A stretch of DNA of 64,000 nucleotides. Source: Maricaulis sp. GTDB lineage: Bacteria > Pseudomonadota > Alphaproteobacteria > Caulobacterales > Maricaulaceae. The position numbers and the translations under genes were made by a program. Numbering within the stretch: the stretch's first letter is position 1; each line of letters opens with the position of its first letter. The notes beneath the pieces are model-generated. The model saw only the letters and a program-made list of their open reading frames with translations. It did not search any database and had not been told where the DNA came from. Positions 57,661 through 64,000 of the stretch are shown here, one piece after another. The stretch spans positions 1 to 64,000 of the forward strand of contig NZ_JASBRW010000085.1 of assembly GCF_030149235.1 (NCBI RefSeq), given 5' to 3'.

Positions 57661-58302
57661 ATGGCCAAAGAACGCATTCTTCTTGCTGATGATCACCCGC
57701 TGGTCCGGGCCGCCCTGCTGGAAGCGGTGCGCCGGCTTGAGGGCGATATCGAACCGGTTGAGGTCGACAGTCTGGGCGCGGCCAAGGCGGCGATGGCCAA
57801 GGGGCCGGTCGATCTGGTTTGTCTCGACCTGCATATGGGCGACAGTTCCGGCTTTATCGGCCTGACCGAGCTACGGCGCGATTATCCTGCCATTCCGGTG
57901 GTTATCGTGTCGGCCAGTGATGCGCCGGGCATTGCCTATCGCGCGGTCGAGTTTGGTGCCTCGGGCTTCATCCCCAAGACCGCGGATCTCGACACCATCT
58001 GTGCGGCGCTGCAGGCCGTGCGCGAGGGCGAGGTCTGGCTGCCGGCTGATGCCGAGGATGTTGCCGATGATGAGAGCGTCGATCATGCCGCCTTGCTGGC
58101 CACCCTGACGCCGGCCCAGCTCCGCGTCCTCGAAGGGCTTGCCGCCGGCCGGCTCAACAAGCAGATCGCCTATGATATGGATATTTCCATCGCCACGGTG
58201 AAGGCACACGTCACCGCGATTTTCCGCAAGCTGGGTGTGATCAATCGGACCCAGGCGGTCCTGATTGCCCAATCCCTTTTCGTCGAACCGGCCAAGGTCT
58301 AG
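57661..58302 (+). CDS. crbR: LuxR/NarL-family response regulator, CrbR-like
   Basis: A 213-residue response regulator. Receiver: acidic pair ADDHP, phospho-acceptor Asp56 (VCLDLHMG), switch Ser in VSASDAPG, Lys106 (FIPKTAD). C-terminal helix-turn-helix of the LuxR type: LTPAQLRVLEGLAAGRLNKQIA, ISIATVKAHVTAIFRKLG. It lies between acs and a transporter-like histidine kinase gene, matching the CrbS/CrbR acetate-switch pair that activates acs in Vibrio and Pseudomonas. It converges with the kinase gene (10-base gap) and diverges from porin-acs. The gene name is by context and domain type, not by alignment. Confidence 0.85.
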   Translation: MAKERILLADDHPLVRAALLEAVRRLEGDIEPVEVDSLGAAKAAMAKGPVDLVCLDLHMGDSSGFIGLTELRRDYPAIPVVIVSASDAPGIAYRAVEFGASGFIPKTADLDTICAALQAVREGEVWLPADAEDVADDESVDHAALLATLTPAQLRVLEGLAAGRLNKQIAYDMDISIATVKAHVTAIFRKLGVINRTQAVLIAQSLFVEPAKV

Positions 58303-58312
58303 CGTTCGCAGA

Positions 58313-61300
58313 TCATCCGGCTGATTTCTGGCGCCGCCGGGTCTGCAGGGCGGTCAGGCTCGCGCGCAGTACGGCCGGCGCTACAGGCTTGGTGATCACG
58401 GCCATGCCGAGCCGCGTCGCGGCGGCCTCGACATGGGGACCTTTCTCGGCGGTTGCCAGAAGAGCCGGCGGATGTGCACCCCAGTCCTCGCACAGCCGTT
58501 CAAACACATCCGGACCGGTTTCACCGTCGTCCAGCTGGTAGTCGATAATCGCCAGATCCGGGCCGCTGTCGGGATAGGCGGTCCGGGCCTCGGCTTCATC
58601 CCGGGCGGCGGTGACCTGGCACCCCCATCGCCCGAGCAATTCGGTGAACCCCTCCAGAACGGCCGGATCATTGTCCAAGCATAGCACTTCGACCCCGCTC
58701 AGGTCGCGCGTTCGGGACCGGGAGCGGCGTTTCGGCTTGGGCTCGGCCTGAGGCGCGCAGCGCGGCATGTCGACCTGGAAGGTCGACCCGCCCTCGGGGC
58801 CGTCGAGAATGGTGATGGTATGGCCGAGGCGTTGCACGATGCGGTCGACAATCGCCAGGCCCAGTCCAAGGCCCCGGTCATCGGCGCGTGTGCCCTGGCC
58901 GCGCTCGAACTCCTTGAAGACCTGCCGGCGTGCTTCGGGGGCTATGCCGGGGCCGGTGTCGATGACCTGCAGGACAATCGTCGCGCCGTGCCGTCGTGCC
59001 CCGATGAGCACACCGCCACTTTGCGTATAGCGGACCGCGTTGGCGATCAGGTTCTGCAGCACGCTCATCATCAGGCCGCGATCACTTTCGACCCAGAGGC
59101 CGCTGGGGACTGTGCGCAAGCTCAGGCCCTTTTCGGCGGCCTTTTCCGCCATAGGGGCCGCGGTTTCAGCGATCAGGGCGTCGAGCGGGAAGCGGCTGAT
59201 ATCCGGGGTAACACCGCCCGCATCGAGACGGGAAATATCCAGCAGGGCCCGCAGCAGGAGATCGGCATTCTCGATCGACTGGTCGATGCGCTGGAGAAGG
59301 CTTTGCGTGGAGTCGGTTGACGCTTCCAGTTCACTGCCGAGGGCCGAGGTCAGCAAGCGCGCCGCCGAGAGGGGCTGTAACAGGTCATGACTGGCTGCGG
59401 CGAGGAAGCGGGTCTTGGACTGTGTTGCGGCCTCGGCCAGGGCGTTGGCCGCTTCCAAGTCTTCCACCAGAGAAAGGCGCTTGGCGCTTTCGGCTTCGAG
59501 CTCGGCGGTGCGTTCGCGGACCTTGTCTTCCAGCGTGGCATAGGCCTCCATCAGGCCTTCCTCGGCCACGCGGCGGGCCGTGATGTCCTGGTAGACGCCG
59601 AAGAAACCGACCACCTCGCCGGCTTCGATCCGGGGCTGGTAGAGCACTTGCCAGGTCTGGGCTGCGCCGCCTTGCGTGGTGCGCGAAATATCGAAGACCT
59701 GACGCTCACCCTGCAGCGCCGCGGCAATATAAGGCGCGCGCCGGGCATATTCTTCTGCGGAGAGGTATTCGGCGATGCGATGACCGGTGATGCCGGCCTC
59801 CAGCCCGAAATAGTCGAGATAGGCCCGGTTGGCGAAACGCAGGCATTCATCCTGATCGGAGAAGGAGATTAGTGCGGGCACATGATCCATGTAGAACTGG
59901 ACCGAGCGCTCGGTTTCCTCCCGGGCCGTCTCTGAGGTCCGGATAATCTCCGAGGTTTCGTCGATCAGGGTGACCACGTCACTGGCACTCAAGCCGCCGC
60001 CGGGCAGGACCTGGGCGATAAGGATGCGGGCGGCCGGTGCGCCCACGGCCCGGGCGAGGCGGGCCTCGCACCAGTTGAGGACTTCCCGGGGGACCGGCCC
60101 GCCGCTTTCCAGGGGCCGTCCGGCGATGGCTTGCAGATCCGTGACGGCCTGCTGGGCGCCATCGGCGCCGAGTACGTGTTCAAACAGGGTGCGCAGATCA
60201 GTCAGGCGGATGGTCGCGGCCGCTGCTGCCGGGCTGGTCTGGTCCCGGTCGGAAAAGCGCGCGGCCTGGACCCGGTCGGTCAGGTGGGCCGGGGAGAAGG
60301 CCACGGCAATGATGAAGGCAATGGCATTGCAGACCAGGCTGAGCACGGTCGTCCAGGCAAAGGCATCGGCCTCGCCCGGTAGGGCGAGAGGGGTGCCGCC
60401 ATAGGCGGGAAGCAGGACCAGGGTGAACCAGAGCGCGCTACCGGTCACTATGCCGGCGACGGCACCAGCCCGGTTCGCCCGTTTCCAGTACAGGCCGAAT
60501 AGGAGCGCCGGTCCGAGCTGCGCCGCGCCGGCAAAGGCGACAAGGCCGATATCGGCAAGTGCCATCTGCCGGTCGAGTCCGAGATGGAAGAGATAGGCGG
60601 CCAGCAGCAGGAGTAGGATGGTGGCGCGACGGTAGTTCAGCAGGCGGGAGGCCAGGTTTCGGGGCCGGTTCTGTACGCCGCGCTGCAACAGGACAGGCGC
60701 GGCCACAGCATCAACCAGCATGGTCGACAGGGCCAGGGCGCCGACTGTGATCATGCCGGCAGAGGCTGAAAAGCCGCCGATAAAAGCAAGGAGGGCGAGA
60801 CTGTCAGACCCGGCGGCGATCGGCAGGGCAAGGACAAAGGCGTCCGGATTGGTGTCGCCGCTGAGCATGGTTCCCGCCAGCGCCACGGGCGGGGCGACGA
60901 GGGCGACCAGGCCGAGATAGGCTGGGAAAGCCCAGCGAGAGCGCCGAGTGTCGTCCGGCTGCCGCGCTTCCACGACGAGCATGTGGAATTGCCGCGGCAG
61001 ACACAGTGCTGCAAAGCCGGCCAGCACAGTCAGCACGACAAAGCGGACACCCAGATCGGGTGCGGTCAGCGGCGAGGCCGCAAGCGTGGCCTGTTGCTCC
61101 ATGGCGGGCATGCCCTTCCAGATCGTCCAGGCCAGCACGCCGATCGCGATCATGGCGATCAGCTTGACGACGGCTTCAAAGGCGACAGCGAGGACGAGGC
61201 CGCGATTGCCGCTGGACGTGTCCGGCCGGCGGGCGCCGAACAGGATGGCGAAGGCGGCAAAGGCGATGGTGGACAGCAAGGCCCAGTCAATCTCGCGCGC

Positions 61301-61750
61301 CTCGCTGCCGACCAGGAGTTCGAGGCTGGTAGCGGTCGATTTGAGCTGCAGCGCGACATAGGGCACCGAGGCGACGGCCAGAACGATCGCAGCAAGGGAG
61401 CCGACGAGGGCGGACTTGCCGAACCGGGCCGCCAGGAAGTCGGCGATCGAGCCGGTATCATGTTTGCGCCCGAGCCGAACGAGGCGGCGGATTATCGGGT
61501 AGCCCAGAAGGAAGAGGAGCGCCGGGCCAAGATAGATGGGCAGATAGTCCCAGCCGTTTCGGGAGGCTTCGCCAACGGCGCCGTAGAAGGTCCAGCTGGT
61601 GCAGTAAACGCCCAGCGACAGGGCCAGCAGCAGACTGCGTAGCCGTGTATTATGATCCAGCCGCTCCGCGTGGCGATCTCCCCAGGCTGCGAGCAGGAAC
61701 AGGAAAGCCGTGTACAGGCCGAGCGTTATGGCAACGGCGTTGATCGACAT
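58313..61750 (-). CDS. crbS: SSS-transporter/histidine-kinase hybrid sensor, CrbS-like
   Basis: A 1145-residue protein. Residues ~1-480 form an SLC5/SSS transporter-like region of about 13 membrane segments (YCTSWTFYGAVGEASRNGWDYLP, DTGSIADFLAARFGKSALVGSLAAI). After a linker (STAC-like region) come a PAS domain (~600-720), a coiled coil, a HisKA domain with phospho-acceptor His788 (SHDLLQPL), an HATPase domain (NLIANAVRY, DTGPGIAP, RGLGLGLAIV) and a C-terminal receiver with Asp1070. This architecture is that of CrbS/CbrA kinases, which couple nutrient uptake or sensing to gene control. Acetate context supports CrbS. Confidence 0.9.
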   Translation of the reverse strand: MSINAVAITLGLYTAFLFLLAAWGDRHAERLDHNTRLRSLLLALSLGVYCTSWTFYGAVGEASRNGWDYLPIYLGPALLFLLGYPIIRRLVRLGRKHDTGSIADFLAARFGKSALVGSLAAIVLAVASVPYVALQLKSTATSLELLVGSEAREIDWALLSTIAFAAFAILFGARRPDTSSGNRGLVLAVAFEAVVKLIAMIAIGVLAWTIWKGMPAMEQQATLAASPLTAPDLGVRFVVLTVLAGFAALCLPRQFHMLVVEARQPDDTRRSRWAFPAYLGLVALVAPPVALAGTMLSGDTNPDAFVLALPIAAGSDSLALLAFIGGFSASAGMITVGALALSTMLVDAVAAPVLLQRGVQNRPRNLASRLLNYRRATILLLLLAAYLFHLGLDRQMALADIGLVAFAGAAQLGPALLFGLYWKRANRAGAVAGIVTGSALWFTLVLLPAYGGTPLALPGEADAFAWTTVLSLVCNAIAFIIAVAFSPAHLTDRVQAARFSDRDQTSPAAAAATIRLTDLRTLFEHVLGADGAQQAVTDLQAIAGRPLESGGPVPREVLNWCEARLARAVGAPAARILIAQVLPGGGLSASDVVTLIDETSEIIRTSETAREETERSVQFYMDHVPALISFSDQDECLRFANRAYLDYFGLEAGITGHRIAEYLSAEEYARRAPYIAAALQGERQVFDISRTTQGGAAQTWQVLYQPRIEAGEVVGFFGVYQDITARRVAEEGLMEAYATLEDKVRERTAELEAESAKRLSLVEDLEAANALAEAATQSKTRFLAAASHDLLQPLSAARLLTSALGSELEASTDSTQSLLQRIDQSIENADLLLRALLDISRLDAGGVTPDISRFPLDALIAETAAPMAEKAAEKGLSLRTVPSGLWVESDRGLMMSVLQNLIANAVRYTQSGGVLIGARRHGATIVLQVIDTGPGIAPEARRQVFKEFERGQGTRADDRGLGLGLAIVDRIVQRLGHTITILDGPEGGSTFQVDMPRCAPQAEPKPKRRSRSRTRDLSGVEVLCLDNDPAVLEGFTELLGRWGCQVTAARDEAEARTAYPDSGPDLAIIDYQLDDGETGPDVFERLCEDWGAHPPALLATAEKGPHVEAAATRLGMAVITKPVAPAVLRASLTALQTRRRQKSAG

Positions 61751-61820
61751 GCGGCGCAGACCCTCCCCGGCTAACGCATTGTGATCATTGCGTGGTCTGT
61801 TGAAGGGGACAAGAGCAAAG

Positions 61821-61857
61821 CAAACCGGCCCCGGTCACGTGGACCGGGGCCGGTTTG
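61821..61857 (-). terminator. Long perfect hairpin after the VC_2705-type symporter
   Basis: A 16-bp perfect stem: 61821-61836 pairs with 61842-61857 around the loop ACGTG (CAAACCGGCCCCGGTC in the left arm). Read leftward it is followed by CTTTGCTCTTGTCC. It lies just after the symporter stop and before the CrbS gene, and should terminate the symporter transcript so that the kinase gene needs its own promoter. Confidence 0.75.
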
Positions 61858-61873
61858 TGTTGCAGCGGCTCGA

Positions 61874-63793
61874 TTACTCGGCCGGTGCGTTGCCATGCAC
61901 AGGATGGGCGCGGATGGACGGGATACGAATATCCTCCACCATGTCCTGCACATCCTGCGGCGGTGTCTTGGTCGCCAGCGCGACGGCGGTAGCCACAGCG
62001 AAGCTGAAGAACATGCCGACGGTGCCAAAGCCCTCCGGAGAAATGCCGAGGAACCACTGATCGGTGGTCCCCATCGGGATGTTCGGCAGGACGCCGATCA
62101 GTCCCAGCAGGCCGACCAGGGCCAGACCACCTGCGCTGTACATCAGCGCCGGGGTCGACTTCCCTTCCTGGCGTGTGCCTAGGAAAAGGATCGCCGCGGC
62201 GATGGCCAGGATGACGGCAAGGACGCCGAGCACGACCGAGGAGAAACCGATCTTGAAGTGGACGATGTAGGCGCCCGTCATCAACAGGCCGGTCGACATG
62301 CCGGCGATAGCGCCTTCCTTGTTCATACGCTTCCAGAAAATGCCCAGGAAGATGACCGGGAAGAAGCTCGCTGCAGCCAGGCCGAAAGCGAAGGCGACAA
62401 CCGCGGCCACAAAGCCGGGCGGATAGATGCCGGCCAGGATGGCGATCAGGACTGCTGCCACGGCCGCGGAGCGAGCGACCAGCAATTCCTGCTTCTCGCT
62501 CATACCCGGAACGAGGACTTTCTTGCACAGATCGTGTGACACGGCTGATGAGATCACCATGAGCAGGCCGGCAGCCGTTGACAATGCTGCTGCGAGGCCG
62601 CCAGCGACGACCAGACCAATCACCCAGCCCGGCAGATTGCCGATCTCCGGATTGGCCAGCACGAAAATGTCGCGATCGAGCGTCGTGACCTCATTGGTCG
62701 CCGGGTCGGCGCGATACTGGATACGACCGTCACCATTGTGATCGGTAAAGCCGAGCAGACCCGTGCGTTCCCAGTTGTAGAACCAGCCGGGTGTGGAGCC
62801 TTCCGGCAGGTCAGCGGCCGGAATCTCGCCGCGCGCCGCCTCGACCGAATAGGTGCTTTCATTGACCGTATCGATGAAGTTCGAACGGGCGAAAACAGCC
62901 ACGGCCGGCGCGGTCGTGTAGAGCACGGCGATGAATACCAGGGCCCACCCTGCAGACTTGCGGGCATCGGACGCCTTGGGAACGGTGAAGAAGCGAATGA
63001 TGACGTGCGGCAGACCGGCCGTGCCCACCATCAGGGCCAGCGCGATCGCGAAGACATCAAGCTTGCTCTTCAAACCTTCCGTGTAGGGCTGGAAGCCCAG
63101 ATCGACGAGGGTCCGGTCGAGATTGAGCAGTAGCGGCGTGCCGTTCTCGGCATTGCCGATAAAGCCCAGCTGCGGGATCGGCGTGCCGGTGATCTGCAGC
63201 GACAGGAAAATCGCCGGAACCATGAAGGCGAAGATCAGCACGCAATACTGCGCCACCTGCGTGTAGGTGATGCCCTTCATGCCGCCCAGAACTGCATAGA
63301 ACAGAACGATGATAGCGCCGACAATGACGCCGACCTCGATCGGAACGTGCAGGAAGTTGGAGAAGGCGATGCCCACGCCGCGCATCTGCCCGGCGATATA
63401 GGTGAAGGAAATAAACAGGGCGCAGATCACAGCCACGATACGCGCGGCCTGGCTGTAATAGCGGTCGCCGACGAAGTCGGGCACGGTGAACTTGCCGAAT
63501 TTGCGCAGATAGGGTGCCAGCAAGAGCGCCAGCAGGACATAGCCGCCGGTCCAGCCCATCAGGTAGACCGAGCCGTCATAGCCGGAAAAGGCGATGATGC
63601 CGGCCATGGACAGGAATGAGGCAGCGCTCATCCAGTCGGCGGCCGTCGCCATGCCATTGAACATCGGCGGAACATCATGGCCCGCCACATAAAACTCATC
63701 AGTAGAACCGGCACGCGCCCAGACGGCGATGCCGATGTAGAGACCGAACGTCGCGATAACGAAGAATGCGGTCCAGAGCAGGGTCGAATCCAT
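61874..63793 (-). CDS. VC_2705-subfamily Na+:solute symporter (acetate/monocarboxylate type)
   Basis: A 639-residue SSS-family membrane protein with a long inserted periplasmic loop (about 300-400), characteristic of the VC_2705 subfamily. Landmarks: DEFYVAGHDVPPMFNGMATAADWMSAASFLSMAG, LRKFGKFTVPDFVGDRYYS, YIAGQMRGVGIAFS. It is close to ActP-like acetate permeases and is preceded by a DUF4212 small-subunit gene nine bases upstream, the usual partner. It probably imports acetate or a related short acid for acs. AGGAGG precedes the ATG. Confidence 0.87.
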   Translation of the reverse strand: MDSTLLWTAFFVIATFGLYIGIAVWARAGSTDEFYVAGHDVPPMFNGMATAADWMSAASFLSMAGIIAFSGYDGSVYLMGWTGGYVLLALLLAPYLRKFGKFTVPDFVGDRYYSQAARIVAVICALFISFTYIAGQMRGVGIAFSNFLHVPIEVGVIVGAIIVLFYAVLGGMKGITYTQVAQYCVLIFAFMVPAIFLSLQITGTPIPQLGFIGNAENGTPLLLNLDRTLVDLGFQPYTEGLKSKLDVFAIALALMVGTAGLPHVIIRFFTVPKASDARKSAGWALVFIAVLYTTAPAVAVFARSNFIDTVNESTYSVEAARGEIPAADLPEGSTPGWFYNWERTGLLGFTDHNGDGRIQYRADPATNEVTTLDRDIFVLANPEIGNLPGWVIGLVVAGGLAAALSTAAGLLMVISSAVSHDLCKKVLVPGMSEKQELLVARSAAVAAVLIAILAGIYPPGFVAAVVAFAFGLAAASFFPVIFLGIFWKRMNKEGAIAGMSTGLLMTGAYIVHFKIGFSSVVLGVLAVILAIAAAILFLGTRQEGKSTPALMYSAGGLALVGLLGLIGVLPNIPMGTTDQWFLGISPEGFGTVGMFFSFAVATAVALATKTPPQDVQDMVEDIRIPSIRAHPVHGNAPAE

Positions 63794-63802
63794 TTCCGCC
63801 TC

Positions 63803-64000
63803 CTAGTCGTTGTCGTCGTCCATTCCGTACTTCTTCTCGATCTGGTGCATCCTGAAGGAGTACACGAAGATCAGAGCCACGAAGACGAAGATGGCGCCTT
63901 GTTGAGCGAACCAGAAGCCCAGCGGGGCTCCTCCGATTGAGAATTGGTCGAGCCAGTCCCGCGCGAGAATGCCCGCGCCGAAAGACACCGCGAACCAGAT
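63803..64000 (-). CDS. DUF4212 symporter small subunit, partial (N-terminus beyond the window)
   Basis: The visible ~65 residues are the C-terminal part of a DUF4212 protein: ARDWLDQFSIGGAPLGFWFAQQGAIFVFVALIFVYSF is the second membrane segment with its conserved GxPLGFWFAQQG motif, followed by RMHQIEKKYGMDDDND. The frame is open to the window edge, so the start is outside. DUF4212 proteins (about 80-100 residues) accompany VC_2705-type symporters as putative small subunits, as here. It is the first gene of a two-gene operon ending at 61874. Confidence 0.85.
   Translation of the reverse strand: MWFAVSFGAGILARDWLDQFSIGGAPLGFWFAQQGAIFVFVALIFVYSFRMHQIEKKYGMDDDND

Noticed and set aside
1..64000. 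CRISPR arrays, prophage, restriction or toxin-antitoxin systems, tRNA and rRNA genes
   Set aside because: I saw no regularly spaced repeats, phage or defence proteins, or cloverleaf/rRNA sequence; a tRNAscan or Infernal run would be needed to exclude small RNAs fully.

Overview
The window is high-GC, densely coded DNA in which no gene-free stretch exceeds about 300 bases. It looks like the chromosome of an aerobic alphaproteobacterium, probably a marine Caulobacterales/Maricaulales/Hyphomonadaceae-type organism. That placement is an inference from the large TonB-dependent receptor, the many Na+-coupled symporters, acyl-CoA catabolism, GH enzymes and codon use; I found no rRNA, tRNA or other phylogenetic marker. 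No CRISPR array or prophage was seen. The only mobile element is an IS6-family insertion sequence at the left edge (1-806).

Layout. (1) 808-10531: a nutrient-acquisition locus. A tandem-TetR regulator and a lipoprotein-tagged fumarase/adenylosuccinate-lyase-superfamily enzyme face a TonB-dependent receptor, an exported alpha/beta hydrolase, an SLC13 dicarboxylate/anion symporter and a lipoprotein M14 carboxypeptidase. The set reads as an uptake-and-trimming pathway whose lyase acts in the cell envelope; this is the part most likely to be undescribed. (2) 10804-18356: galactoside use. An SSS symporter (with a hairpin over its ribosome-binding site) converges on galT-galK-GH36-GH42, whose genes overlap by four bases each. 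(3) 18455-31455: an acyclic-terpene-utilization (Atu)-like or related branched acyl-CoA pathway, split into two divergent arms around a short promoter with twin inverted repeats. The left arm is acyl-CoA dehydrogenase, TetR and acyl-CoA synthetase. The right arm is AtuA, biotin-dependent carboxylase beta, enoyl-CoA hydratase, carboxylase alpha, a TIGR03084-like protein and two acyl-CoA dehydrogenases.

(4) 31523-43932: mixed genes. These are a Kef-type antiporter, a GH16 enzyme without signal peptide, a zinc alcohol dehydrogenase, a membrane-anchored AraC regulator divergent from a secreted YD-repeat protein, an exported esterase, a DUF305-LVIVD fusion, a small membrane protein and a D-threonine-aldolase-like PLP enzyme. 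(5) 44067-50029: gltD-gltB glutamate synthase. (6) 50191-54017: a saccharopine-dehydrogenase-like reductase, an iron alcohol dehydrogenase and a cytochrome P450 with its own candidate operator. (7) 54088-64000: an acetate-utilization block with a DcaP-like porin and acetyl-CoA synthetase, a CrbR-like response regulator, a CrbS-like transporter/histidine-kinase hybrid, and a VC_2705-type symporter with its DUF4212 small subunit, which runs off the right edge.

Together the genes describe a heterotroph that imports oligomers and small organic acids with Na+ symporters, feeds sugars into the Leloir pathway and branched acyl chains into CoA-thioester oxidation, and scavenges acetate under two-component control.
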